Source: Acanthaster planci
Taxonomy: Eukaryota > Echinodermata > Asteroidea > Valvatida > Acanthasteridae
Assembly: GCF_001949145.1 (NCBI RefSeq)
Contig: NW_019091487.1
Location: 297,302 to 346,326, forward strand
Length of the DNA stretch: 49,025 nt
Direction of reading: 5' to 3'
Positions 10,372 to 21,588 of the stretch are shown here, in pieces; the first letter of the stretch is position 1; the number at the start of each line of letters is the position of its first letter. The notes under the pieces were generated by a model. That model ran no database searches. It had not been told where the DNA came from and saw only the letters and a list, made by a program, of their open reading frames with translations. The translations under genes and the position numbers were made by a program.

Positions 10372-11847
10372 TCAAAGGATTTCTTGCTGTTCAGTCTGCT
10401 CATCTAGTTGGCCTGAGGTGTCTAGGCTCTGATGGATGTGGATTTCTACCTGGTCTGTGTCCTGACAACAGGCATCTTGGCCTTGTTTGATTTCTTGAAG
10501 TTCACTCTGGTCTTCTGGTTGGTGAGGTTTTTCTTGACGGTGATGGATGTGTACCTCTACTTGGTAAGTTTGTTGTGGTGGTATTTGTTGGCCATGATGG
10601 ATTCCTTGCTGTTCAGTCTCTTCCTCTAGTTGCCAGGGAGCATCTTGACTTTGGTGGATGTGGACTTCTACTTGGTCTGTGGGCTCCTGTGGAACATGTT
10701 GATCTTGGTTGATAACTTCCTCTTCCTCTAGTTGATGTGGAGTGTCTTGGCTTCCATTGCTGGTGTCTTCTACCTGGTCTGTTGGCTGCAGGCAGACATC
10801 TTGATCTTGGTGGTTTAGCCGCAGCTTGATTTGCTCTTCTGGCAGCTCCCTTGTGTCTTGACTCCTTAGGGTTTCTTGTACATGTAGTCTCATTTGTTCA
10901 GGTGGTTGCTCTGGAGTATCTTGGTATCTTCTGAAACAGTGGCAACAGCGTCTTGGATGGAAGCAAGGGAATGCCTCCATGAAAGCTTCTCGATATTCTG
11001 AATTAATGCCACTGTACACCAGAGGATCCACTGAAGAACTGATTAATTGAAGGATAACTCCAACTACTCTAATAACATTTGATGAATGAAGCTGTTGAAT
11101 TTTGCTCAGGGTAGACAGATTGGACCATCTGATGACTAATGTCATGATAACATGTGCAATTTGTGCAGTATTAAAAGTGAAAAAGAGAGCAGTGTTTACA
11201 ATGAGCATGACAAGCACTCGTCGTAGTCGATAGTTGTCATCATGTGTCGATGTAAGTTGTGGTTGCTGCCTTAGTTTCTTGATAACACAAGCATAAAGGA
11301 AGGCAATGATCAGCAGACAAGCTGTACTTACTGACAAAATCATAGCGCAACCAATGTTCAGTCCAATATCTCCTCCCCAGTAGACGACTGACCGATATGC
11401 AGATCCTGTGATGGCTGCAAGGGTCCATAGTTTTGCCAGTCTTTTGGCAGCCTGAGCTTTGCTGGATTCTGCTCTGTGTCTCAGTGGATGGCAGACAGCA
11501 CAGAACCTCTCAAAAGCCAATGCCGTTATTATGAAAAATGAAGCCATGGTGCTCGAAATAGAAATGCTCTCCAGAACGAATTTACACACCGAGCTGTCGA
11601 TGGGCCCCGTCGACCAAATGAAATTAACTGTGATGTATATGCTGTCAGCCACTACTAGATTGCCCAGATAGACATTGATGACAGTTCGCATGGATCGAAC
11701 ACGTACAACAACGTAGAGGAATGTTACATTTAACAAGAGACCAATTGGTGCCATGCACCAGTTAGCTTTATTGATGATGCCATTAATGATGTAATCTTTC
11801 TCTTTATATTCCTTCCAGGCCTCAGCTATCTCTGTATTCCCATCCAT
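10372..11847 (-). CDS. class A GPCR with long Gln-rich repeat tail (copy 1)
   Basis: An intronless 491-residue rhodopsin-class receptor for an unknown ligand at the cell surface. The start is the ATG at 11847; an in-frame TGA lies ten codons upstream. TM1 begins near residue 31 (CMAPIGLLLNVTFLYVV), followed by SMRTVINVYLGNLVVAD leading into TM2, FERF at the end of TM3 (112-115), DPLVY in TM7 (274-278) and a Cys cluster at 301-304 that could be palmitoylated. The TM1-TM2 linker resembles peptide receptors of the TRH/galanin/GHS type, a weak hint only. TM6 lacks CWxP. This is the only copy with both a Cys near the start of TM3 (88) and one in the second extracellular loop. Residues from about 310 form a hydrophilic tail with 34-37-residue repeats of the type QVEVHIHQSQDxPxQxEE, unusually long for such receptors. 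It is nearest to the copy at 39365-40504. Confidence 0.88.
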   Translation of the reverse strand: MDGNTEIAEAWKEYKEKDYIINGIINKANWCMAPIGLLLNVTFLYVVVRVRSMRTVINVYLGNLVVADSIYITVNFIWSTGPIDSSVCKFVLESISISSTMASFFIITALAFERFCAVCHPLRHRAESSKAQAAKRLAKLWTLAAITGSAYRSVVYWGGDIGLNIGCAMILSVSTACLLIIAFLYACVIKKLRQQPQLTSTHDDNYRLRRVLVMLIVNTALFFTFNTAQIAHVIMTLVIRWSNLSTLSKIQQLHSSNVIRVVGVILQLISSSVDPLVYSGINSEYREAFMEAFPCFHPRRCCHCFRRYQDTPEQPPEQMRLHVQETLRSQDTRELPEEQIKLRLNHQDQDVCLQPTDQVEDTSNGSQDTPHQLEEEEVINQDQHVPQEPTDQVEVHIHQSQDAPWQLEEETEQQGIHHGQQIPPQQTYQVEVHIHHRQEKPHQPEDQSELQEIKQGQDACCQDTDQVEIHIHQSLDTSGQLDEQTEQQEIL

Positions 11848-12109
11848 TGCTCCCACATTGAACTTGCCAATTCAAATAGATGGCAAATGACGAAATGTCC
11901 ATGATCGAGTACTGAACTAATGGTACATGCATGTGGTCTAGTTCTCTGCCAATAAACAGGCTTAAGTGTGTCTTCCATCTTGAAATGATCTGACGAAAAC
12001 TTGTGCCAGTGTGTTGCCGTACATGTAAGTGACCAACGTGAGCGTAATCATTTTGGCAAAACTGAAACTGTAAATTTCTGAGATCATATTGCACTTTGTA
12101 GTCACGTTA

Positions 12110-12410
12110 ATGAGGTCAAATAGCCTTTCCAAAAAGGTCTGCACATTGAAAAGCAACCATTTCCTCAATCTGTTTGTCTTCTGATTTTCTGTTGAGGTTG
12201 TACTGTAGGAACTGGGCATGATGATTTCAGTGATATTTTGAATGATTTAATTGCAGGAAGCAGACTTTTCATGGGATAAAATAAGTTCTGCAAAATCTGT
12301 GAATAATTTGCGATGGACTTCCATTCCTGATTTTCATTTATCTTAAAGATTCATCATGCAAATAATTGAAACTGGAGACAATTTATTTGCTGCTGTCTGA
12401 TTGGCTGTTT
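12110..12410 (-). promoter_or_regulatory. conserved upstream module and CCAAT/octamer sites, receptor copy 1
   Basis: The module at 12110-12190 (GAGGTCAAATAGCCTTTCC through TTTGTCTTCTGA) recurs upstream of nearly every receptor copy. Farther upstream on the minus strand are ATGCAAAT (12357-12364) and CAGCCAAT (12400-12407). The same CCAAT and octamer words occur in the flanks of other copies. They are candidate promoter sites. The distance to the start codon (about 550 bases) implies a long 5' leader or an untranslated exon. Conservation could also just reflect recent duplication. Confidence 0.4.
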
Positions 12411-14312
12411 TCCTTCATTAATACGCATAAAGAACCACCTCATTTGAATACTTTTTCAGATCACTATATTTTGTGTGAAGCTTCTGAAGATATCCCAGCT
12501 CATCTGTCTGCTCACAAGTTTCAAGTCAAAGCATTCAAATTGCTCAGAGGCTTTTTGTAATGACGTTAACTAAAGAAATTTAAACATACAGAAAATTGTC
12601 CATTTATTCAGCCATGAAAGTGCCATGGGGACTATTGAAATCTTCCTTTAAGTTTGGTACTAAATTGGTAGCTTGCATTTATTGCCATTATTTCAGAGAG
12701 ATTTGCTTCATATATGATTTCTATCACTTCAATCTTTGCTTTCTGTCAGGGTTTTCTTAGTAGTTTCAAGACAAAGCTTTGAGAATTGTACCTACCGGTA
12801 CTTGGAATTTTGTCAGCGTGAATTAATCTTTTTGAAACTGAAACAGTGACAAGAAAACCAAGTCACATTGAACTTTTTTGATTGGAGAGGTTTTCATAAC
12901 CAAAACTAAAAGCTCATGACTGAAACTAAGTGTGCCAGGGTACGGTATTCCTTTGTGCAAAGAAGCACTTTTATGGTGCTGTGCGCTTTCTTTATGGAGA
13001 TGTGCGCTTTCTTTTCATCAGAACTAAAACAACATGTGCGTTGCTAACTTGCCAGATGTAGTAACATGTACATGTGCTGGAATGAATGCATGACATGTAC
13101 ATGTACCGGGTATGACCAAAAAATGGTCCCATATGTGACATCACGGACATGTTGCCAGATACTGATATTGTAACGGGACACCAGTACATAAATAATCACA
13201 AGCAAAATTGCCTTCTGGTTTCACATTTTTATTTACAGAAAATATTCCAACGGAAATGGCCCAGGCAAAGAAAAGGGACATGCAGGGTGCGAAACCAAAT
13301 TAAGGGATAAACTAGACAGCTTCCAACAAACTTATACAAAAATAACTCACAAATTATACATGATTGGTAGCAAGCCGTCCAGCAGGGTGTGTCTGCAGTC
13401 ACAGTTGGCACAGAAAGGCCCTACTCATTCCTGGAGACACCAACTTAAGTAAGGAAACTGAAACAAAGAACATTCTTTTGCAATAGCTGGAGGCACTCCC
13501 AGACCCAAACCCAGTTAAACTACAAAAGCAACAAAGAGACTATATAAAGAAAGAATGGGTCTGGCCAGAGTGGCCAAGACCACTCTGGCACTCCCAGACC
13601 CACACATAGTTAAAGTACATTCAGACAATAGAAAAAGCAACCCTGGATGAGAGTTATTTCCATTACAACATTCCTGTCATTGCTTATTAACCCTGCTGTA
13701 CATGGTGTTGGAAGAATGTGAAGTGTAAAACGAAACACTATAAATAACAAAGGCTTTAAGAGATTCATTCAATATCTAGCTATTTTCTAACATACCTTAG
13801 ATGTGGAATGTATGCCAACAGAGATATGAACATTCTACTTAGTAGCTTATTAAAATTTGCAGTGTCTTGATGGAGAAATTAAAGATTAAAAACACCTTCT
13901 TTTGTGAGATAAATGTAGGTGACTTGTGATCAACAGTATTCTTGCATTATTCAGAGCAATTACTATAAACCACTGGCAGCACTGATTTCCTCTAGCTTAG
14001 GGCGCTGTTTGTAGCTGCTACTTATTAAATTTTTGCTTTGTTTAATTCTGCGTGACTCCAACTGAAGTGTTATTCTTTGTCACCTCTATTCATCCGAATA
14101 TCAGAGGCATTAGTTGTGTAAGATGACATGTACATGTACATTTGGGAATATTCCATGCACCCTTTGCAGTTCACTCAGGGCTTGAAGAAGCTGTCCCGAG
14201 CGGGACTTAATCCATCTAAGATGGCATTAGTTAAATGGTCCAAATATGGGTAAACTAGTCTGGTTACGTACCTGGTCATGACCCTCTGCAGGACATTACC
14301 ATACATGTATTT
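12411..14312. repeat. duplicated 5' flank of receptor copy 1
   Basis: Non-coding. 12821-13045 matches 40823-41040, and 13670-13975 matches 42005-42295, in the same order and orientation, so this is one arm of a segmental duplication with the region around 39.2-42.3 kb. In the other arm the sequence equivalent to 12124-12820 is missing. The stretch 12590-12850 also resembles 16610-16890 and 43200-43460. No gene is seen. Confidence 0.65.
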
Positions 14313-16150
14313 ATGGACGTTCCTCTCAATCCAGGCCGAACAGGTAGGCTGTGCACAAACAACAGTCATGACAGTTGTAGTTCTGTTAAGAATTGCTTGC
14401 TCTCAAATCATGAAAGTAAAACCTATACCTGCAGTCAGTTGTTCAGAATTCGAATGACTTGTAATGTCTCTGTTCCAACTGAATTGTTTCAGACCCTGAA
14501 GCAAATGGGATTCTTTGGTTCAGGGGGAGGCAATCAGGTCAGTGCGGGCACACATGTAAAAGTCCTGTTCCTTTTAGTTATGGACCAAATCATGTTTATG
14601 ACCATGATCATGAAAAACCATGCCTCTGTCTTTACTCCAATTACAGTACAACCGATGGAGGTTTCTGAGAATCCTTTAAAACTTTGTGTCTTGAATGCCA
14701 GATCTCTGAAAAATAAATCGGCAGATTTTGTGGCCTTTGCAATAGCAAAGCCGATCTGTTTGCTGTCACTGAGACGTGGCTTACAGACGTGGATGTTGCC
14801 CATAAGGTTGAAGTTACTCCTGGTTTTAGATTATTGGATCATCCTCGGAAAAGACACGAGTTTGGGGAGGAACTGCTTTAGTTTTTAGAGAAGATCTTCA
14901 TATTAAGAAAATGGAGGGGTAGTGGACACATTCAAGTATTCAGAATGGTCTGTTGCGATTAATTCCAACAAACCGTGATTGGTGATTATCTATAGACCAC
15001 CTTACTCTGTAAATCATCCTTTTACAATCAACCAGTTTGTCAGTGAGTTTGCCAACTACATGTATTTGGAATTGATTGTTTTATCACCTGAACCAGTAGT
15101 AATATCCAGCAATTTCAATATTTAAGTGGACATTCCTGACAACCCCAACACCAATCAGTTTTTAGTGCTTCTCGAATCTATGGGTCTTCAGCAACATGTA
15201 AACAAGCCTACATACGAGATTGTTCGCATATTAGATCTTTTTATTACTGGATGCTGCATGATACGCTAATGATCAATGACGCTAAAGTGTGAATTCCTGA
15301 TTATTGGAACTAGGCAACAGTTGCAGAAAATAAACATTTCCAATGTCACAGTGGGCGATTCTGTAATCCATCCATCCACGTGCGTCAGGAATTTGGGATC
15401 ATGGTTTGATTTAGAAATGACAGTGAACACCCACATCACTAAGGCTTGTTGTGCAGCGTTTGTCCACCTTCACAATCTTAGTGCATCAGTAAATTCCTCT
15501 CTCCCGATTCGCTTTCAGTGTAAATTCATGCATTTGTGACGAGCCGTCTGGACTATTGTGATAGTCTTTTGTATGGTTTGTCAGCAGAACAGATAATGAG
15601 ATTACAACGAGTCTAGAATGCAGCTAGACTTCTTATGAATACACCCAAGTTTCAACACACAACACCATTACTTTGTCATTTTCACTGGTTACCTGTTTTG
15701 TACAGGATCAACTTCAAAATCATCCTGTTAACATACGAAGCCATCCACGGTCTTGCTTCTAGATACTTAATGAATCTTGTCATCATTAAGAAGGAGTCTA
15801 GATATCATCTCAGGTCAGCAAGCAAGGGTCCTTTGTTAAGTTACCCTAACGGTAAAATGCTACCCACGCTTAGTGACAGGGCATTTGCAATGGCTGCTCC
15901 TAATTTATGGAATGCCTTGCCAGGGCATATACATGTATGGTGCCAGCAGTGCCTTGCCATTTTCAAATGTAAAGTAAATACCTACCTTTTTAATATTGCA
16001 TTTGCACGGTGATATTGCACTGCAAGATTCTTGATTTCATTAGTTTTATCTATAGGGTTATTATTATTTTTAATTTTAATGTAGGTTTAGTTGTGATTTG
16101 TAATATTAGTGTCACCGTGTCTGGTATAATTACTTTTCTTTTAGCTTACC
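14313..16150 (+). mobile_element. internally deleted CR1-like LINE
   Basis: The plus strand encodes pieces of a non-LTR retrotransposon ORF2. The start of an APE-type endonuclease is seen at about 14680 (LCVLNARSLKNKSADF), TETWL near 14770 after a frameshift, YRPPYS near 14995, and a decayed remainder to about 15265. The reading then jumps straight to a post-catalytic RT part at 15276 (CEFLIIGTRQQLQKINIS, later VRNLGSWFDLEMTVNTHI). The fingers and palm with the YxDD site are missing, so the copy is internally deleted. From 15635 to 16012 the C-terminal tail is open: HFHWLPVLYRINFKI, YEAIHGLASRYL, SRYHLRSAS, LSDRAFAMAAPNLWNALP. It is inactive. It separates two blocks that are close together in the paralogous region at 42-43 kb. 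Confidence 0.82.
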
Positions 16151-16189
16151 GGTAGGTAGGGTTAGAGACATCTGTCCTAATGGTGTTTT

Positions 16190-16890
16190 TAAAGAGACAT
16201 GCACTTTGAAGAGTAACCATTCTTTCAATGTAGTTTCTTCCAACTTCCTTATAGAATGAAAGCATTGACTTTATGATTTTGAATGTTTTGAGTCTAAGAA
16301 ATGCCCTTTGATAATGTTGAGGGGTTCACAAGCCCTGTGATTAATTTGCATACTGCCTGACTTCCTCGTTTGCATTCCTCAAAAGAACAACTGTGTTTAA
16401 CAGCAAGAGACTATCAAACTGCTATTACTAATATGAACCTCCTGAGACCACTGATTGGCTGGTATCCTTCCTTAATTTGCATGAATCACTGCCCCAGTTG
16501 TGTTTGTATCCTCTATCAAGCAGAAGTCAAGACATTGTAATAAGTCTTCAATTTAACGTGAATTGAAAAGCAATCCCATGCTATGATAAAGATGTCGACA
16601 ACACAAAACAAACTGAAACCAGGAAATTGGCTGTTTATTCATCTGTGAAGATGTCTTGAGGAACTCATTAATCCTTTTTTTTAAGTTTGTTATTGTCCAT
16701 GTTAATCACATTTTGTTTTTCCAACAGAATTGTTTCACTGAAGTTTTCTATCACCTGTCAGCATTTTCTTAATAGTTTTCAGAAGTTCAGACCTAAGGTT
16801 TTTGGGGATACTTTTGAAATGGCATTATTTTCTTTTCTAATATCATAAATTTATCTTTCTGAAACTGAAATCCAATTACAGGAATACTGA
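16190..16890. repeat. orphan receptor-upstream cassette (copy A)
   Basis: About 700 bases nearly identical to 42745-43470. It contains the conserved upstream module (GCACTTTGAAGAGTAACCATT at its start), ATTGGCTGG (16454) and ATTTGCAT (16344-16351 and 16475-16482). No receptor follows on the left, so it is either a displaced promoter flank or the trace of a lost receptor. Confidence 0.65.
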
Positions 16891-18027
16891 GTCATTCTGG
16901 GCTTTTTTGAAATTTTGCAAAAAAAGCATTTTTTGTTCTGTTTTTTTTGGGCTTCTTCTTCTCCTTTGTCTGCTCAAAAGCCTGTTTGTTTTGAACACGT
17001 TTTTTGCCGCCACTTTAGTGCTTTTACAAGTTTTGATCATCAAACTTATACCAATGAAGAACCCTTATGCATAGATGATCCTAGAAACATGACGTCATGA
17101 TGACATCATCAGGTGATTTATTACTGATTTTTAACTATTTATTTTAGCCCAATGACTTTGTACAAGTTTACAAGGCACAGTTTGGGTTACTTCGCAATGC
17201 TCAATCGTCATCAAAGTTACAGCCGGCAAAGACCATAATTCAAAATCAATGCTTAATTTATTACGTTGTGATGACATCATTGCCTTATTTTATATTGATT
17301 TTTGAATATTTTAATTTTCCCCATACATGTATGTTTTGTAAACGTTTTTCTAATTAACACGGGTGAATAAGTAGTCCTTTAGTTCGGCTCAAGATTACTA
17401 TAAAAACGAAAGAGAAATCGGGTACTTTACGCTCTGTTATTTGACTTAAAATATGCCTAAGAGTCCGAATATGAAGTAATATTTCATAAAAATTGTTCAG
17501 GTTAAGCACAAATCACGTGACATGAACTTAAAAGGAGCAGTGTTTGTGTAGACGAGTTTATGGACCATTGAATTTGTACACGTTTTTTGGAGACAGTATA
17601 GTATTTTGGTAAGTTAGCAATATTCGATCGTCATCAAAGTTACACCAAGCCTTTCCCATAAAGTGAAGATAATATGTATATATTTACGTCATGATGACAT
17701 CATCAAGTGATTTATTATTAAATTTTGAATATTAAAATATTCGATTGATTTCGATTGGGTACGGTATTCTTGAAATCATCTACTGATGTATTCACCGTTG
17801 ACATCGTATTTTGTCCAATACGGTACCAATATATCATTTTTTTGATAACAGACATTATCAAAATGTGAAATGTTATTAATTTTGCCTGGATTCTACTCTT
17901 TCCTTGATTTAAACAGGGGCGTGACACCTGATCTGCATGGGGATGTATTAAGTCCTGAACCCCAAACAGGATGGGTGATGAAGTCAATGACAACATCAGA
18001 CCCTTAACTTGCAGATCACATGTGAAA
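16891..18027. repeat. CRE-containing repeat, tandem copies
   Basis: Blocks at 17090-17260 and 17560-17735 are related. Both contain TGACGTCATGATGACATC or ACGTCATGATGACATCATCA, followed by GTGATTTATTA, and TCGTCATCAAAGTTACA. A third half-copy lies at 17265-17320 and another at 24275-24420. TGACGTCA is the palindromic CRE word. No coding region was supported; the 155-codon minus-strand frame at 17718-18185 runs through these repeats and looks accidental. Confidence 0.55.
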
Positions 18028-18416
18028 AAAAAACACACCTTCACAGTTTGTACAATTGTAAGGGTTGGATTACTCAATTTTCCTATTTTTGGGTTACACA
18101 CTTGATAAGATTGGCCTTCCAAATAGGACAGCTCTTTGAGGAGTAAAAATTGCCTCAATCCTCTTTCTTCCAACTTGTCAGTCAAGATGCTGCTTGATTT
18201 AATTTGATTCTAAAAAGTGCCCCTAGATAGTGTCAAATTAGTCCACAAACCCTGCAATTAATTTACATACAGCCTTGCCTCCTCACTTGAATATCCCAGA
18301 GGAGCCAATGTATTTAAAAGTTAAAGACTATGACACTAATATTACTAATACGACCCTCCTGAGGCCACTGATTGGCTGATGATAAGTGCCCGAATCACTG
18401 TCTCATTTGCATAATT
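18028..18416. repeat. orphan receptor-upstream block, copy A of a 390-bp duplication
   Basis: Nearly identical to 21589-21968. It holds the conserved upstream module (18110-18185), ATTGGCTG (18371) and ATTTGCAT (18405-18412). The match ends sharply at 18416, where copy B switches into receptor coding sequence. Confidence 0.7.
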
Positions 18417-18584
18417 CAAGATCACCATATTTGGGATTTTCCAGCCATCTGCTCTTAAGCAAAAATCAAGACATTTCAATCAGTGCCAGAGTTACATGTA
18501 TTATGTAATTAAAAATCAATCTCTTTTGCTTAATTGATTTTTTTGTAATAAAGAAGTTAACAAAAGTAAGCAAACTTTCACTCT

Positions 18585-18670
18585 GTCCGAATTTATACTT
18601 GGCTATGGCCTGAAATTATGCATGAGATGTGTGTAATTTCTAGCCATAGCCAAGTATCGGTAATTTGGAC
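18585..18670. repeat. 86-base hairpin-forming inverted repeat
   Basis: The arms at 18595-18618 and 18634-18657 are reverse complements over 24 bases with two mismatches, around a 15-base loop. Pairing continues outward, with a small bulge, to GTCC (18585) and GGAC (18670). Size and shape are like a microRNA precursor or a short foldback element. There is no evidence of expression. Confidence 0.55.
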
Positions 18671-19303
18671 TTGGTCTGACACAGGAAATTGTCCATTCAT
18701 TCAGCCATTAAGGTGTCATATGGAACATTTTTATATTCATTTTAAGTTTTATCTTGTTGAATTCAATGACATTGTTGCAAACAGAATTGTTTCACCGATG
18801 TTTTTTATCAGTTCTGTCCTCACCTACCGGGTATTGTCAGCTTTTCCCCCTAGTTTTCAGGACTAAGCTGAATCATACCCACTTAGATCTCTTTCAACAT
18901 ACATGTAAATCATTTCTAAAACTGAAATCCAATTACAATTCTTTTTCTTTCATGGCTTTATCTAAACACTCCACTTTGACTAAGCTATTGTATTCCTACA
19001 TGTAGGGGTGTGCAAGTGAAAATTGTCAAGCGGTATGTACAATGGGAAACTGGGTGTGCGACCCTCCGTTAGTTTCAACTTTGGGGGGAGTGGAGGTCGA
19101 AGTTAAGTTTCCTTGTGGGAGTTTCGATTTTGCTCTAGAAATAACTTGTTATTGAATTGATACATTTTAAAGATGGCAATTATTATTTGAAAATGTGTAT
19201 TAATTGTGGGATGCACATTATCTGCTGCTGTGGTCATTATAAGTGTCCTTTGTTTATATTGTCTTCTTGTTCTTCCTCAAAAATTTCTTACTGTTCAGTC
19301 TGT
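18671..19303. other. 3' flank of receptor copy 2, duplicated with copy 5
   Basis: Non-coding. From 18690 to about 19290 it parallels 32470-32900: GTTTCACCGATG...TATCAGTTCTGTCCTCACC, then GACCCTCC..., CTCTAG.AATAACT.GTTATTGA. This indicates that receptor copies 2 and 5 were duplicated together with their 3' flanks. Confidence 0.55.
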
Positions 19304-19374
19304 TTATCTGGTTGGGGTGTCATGGCTCTGTTGGATGTGGACTTCTACCTTATCTGTTGGCTGTCGGGAGACAT

Positions 19375-20665
19375 CTAGGCTAGGTTTGATTTCTTGAGGT
19401 TCACTCTGGTCTCCTGGTTGTTGAGAGGTGTCTTGACTGTGGACTTGCACCTTGACATGGTCTGTTTGTGGAACTTGTGAATCTTGTTGCATGGAACTTG
19501 TGGAACTTGTGAATCTTGCAGCTCAATCTCCTCTTGTTGATATGAAGGATCTTGGCTGCTGTTGATGCTGACTTCTAACTGGTCTGTTGGCTGCTGTGGG
19601 ACTTGTTGATCTTGGTGGGTTACTTGTAGCTTCATCTCCTCTAGTTGATGTAGAGTATCTTGGCTTTTGTGGATGTACTCTTCTGCCTGGCCTGTTTGCT
19701 GCTGGGAGACGATTTCATCTTGGTAGATTAGTTTCAGCTGAATCTGCTGTTGTGGCAGCTTCAGAGTGTCTTGGCTTCTGTGGGTTTCTTGCAGTCCCAT
19801 ATGTTCTTGCGGCTCCTCTAAAGTGTCTTGGTGTCTCCAGAAACAGCAGCAACAGTGTCTAGGATGGAGGCAAGACAATGCCTCCGTGAAGGCTTGCCGG
19901 TATTCTGAGTTAATGCCGCTGTACACCAGAGGGTCCACTGAACAATTAAGCACTAGAAAAATATATCGAACGAACTCCAAAATATATACTGAACGTCTGT
20001 TCACGAGAGACGGGTGGCACCGACCGATGACTAACACCCAGATTAGTTGTGCAATGTGTGTGGTATTGAAAGCAGTAAAGACAGCAGTGTTTGTGATGAG
20101 CATGAGAACCACTCGTCGTAGTCGATGGTTGTCATCAGTTGTGGATGTAATCTGTGGTTGCTGCCTTAGTTTCTTGACAACACAAGCGTAGAGGAAGGTA
20201 ATAGCAAACAGACAAGCTGTACATAGTAACAAGTTCAGTGCACAACCTATCCTCAGTCCTATATCCCCTCCCCATCGAAGTGATGAACAATATGCAGGCC
20301 CCATAATGGCTGCAGAGATCCATAGTTTGACCAATCTTTTGGCAGCCTGAGCTTTGCTGGATTCTGCTCTGTGCTTCAGTGGATGGCAAACAGCACGGAA
20401 TCTCTCAAAAGCCAATGCAGTCACGATGAAATATGCAGCCATTTCACTTACAGTTGTAATACATCGCAAAATAAGTCTAGATTCCAAGCTGGTTAAATGA
20501 GTGGTATTCATAATTCGCCAAATGACTTGACACAACAGAAGTATGCTGTCAGCCACTGCTAGATTGCCCAAATAGACATTGACAACAGTACGCATGGATC
20601 GGACACGTGCCACAACATACAGGAATGTTGCATTCAACAAGAGGCCGATTGGTGCTATGCACCAG
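19375..20665 (-). CDS. class A GPCR (copy 2), 5' end lost in assembly gap
   Basis: About 430 codons of an intronless receptor of the same family. The visible part begins in TM1 (WCIAPIGLLLNATFLYVVA). It continues through SMRTVVNVYLGNLAVAD, FERF, the KKLRQQPQITST loop and DPLVY, to a Cys-rich segment after TM7 and a Gln-rich repeat tail. The N-terminus (about 40 residues in the paralogs) falls in the run of N that starts at 20666. The tail is altered: GAACTTGTGAATC occurs twice, 32 bases apart (19471 and 19503), a duplication not divisible by three that moves the last 40 codons out of frame. The ancestral tail frame stays open from 19492 to TAA at 19304, so the loss looks recent. The gene may still make a functional receptor with a changed tail. 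It is nearest to the copy at 32941-34395. Confidence 0.82.
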
Positions 20666-21131
20666 NNNNNNNNNNNNNNNNNNNNNNNNNNNNNNNNNNN
20701 NNNNNNNNNNNNNNNNNNNNNNNNNNNNNNNNNNNNNNNNNNNNNNNNNNNNNNNNNNNNNNNNNNNNNNNNNNNNNNNNNNNNNNNNNNNNNNNNNNNN
20801 NNNNNNNNNNNNNNNNNNNNNNNNNNNNNNNNNNNNNNNNNNNNNNNNNNNNNNNNNNNNNNNNNNNNNNNNNNNNNNNNNNNNNNNNNNNNNNNNNNNN
20901 NNNNNNNNNNNNNNNNNNNNNNNNNNNNNNNNNNNNNNNNNNNNNNNNNNNNNNNNNNNNNNNNNNNNNNNNNNNNNNNNNNNNNNNNNNNNNNNNNNNN
21001 NNNNNNNNNNNNNNNNNNNNNNNNNNNNNNNNNNNNNNNNNNNNNNNNNNNNNNNNNNNNNNNNNNNNNNNNNNNNNNNNNNNNNNNNNNNNNNNNNNNN
21101 NNNNNNNNNNNNNNNNNNNNNNNNNNNNNNN
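20666..21131. other. assembly gap (466 N)
   Basis: An unbroken run of N. It begins within the TM1 codons of receptor copy 2 and should hide that gene's start codon and proximal 5' flank. The real length is unknown. Confidence 0.98.
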
Positions 21132-21588
21132 TGTAAATGATGTATGTAAATTAGGCCTTTCTCAAAAGTTTTTTCACTTTGAAGAAAAGGCATTTCCTTG
21201 ATCACTTTGTCTTGTAACGTTCTGTAGATAATGTTGCCTTAACAAGATCATTTGAGTGATTTCATTTGTTCAAATGATCTGATGCGAAAAATTACAGAAT
21301 TTATTGAAAGTATTGATTTGGCCGACAGAATCTGAGATATATTTGCATTGAGCTTTGACTCATTCATCTTCAATTCAGCTTCAAACAGGTATTATTTTCT
21401 AACAAATAGAAGTGCTACTAGTAGGAACATTCAGTCTTTTTAAAATCCACAGAGTCTTTTACCAGAAATTATATTTTTTAAAAATCTGCTTTTGAGAGAT
21501 GTCATTCATGTGATCTCCAGTATCCATTTATGTCTAATCATTATGAAGTATTAGAACAAAGTAAAAAAAATTCAATTTGGTAAAAAGA
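21132..21588. promoter_or_regulatory. 5' flank of receptor copy 2
   Basis: 21140-21380 matches 22495-22765 closely, and its start carries the conserved upstream module (GCCTTTCTCAAAAG... CACTTTGAAG... TTTGTCTTG). It is therefore the 5' flank of the receptor cut by the gap. No coding sequence was seen. Confidence 0.45.

Noticed and set aside
17718-18185. 155-codon open frame on the minus strand
   Set aside because: It crosses from the CRE repeat into the duplicated receptor flank. The duplicated copy at 21589-21968 does not keep the frame.
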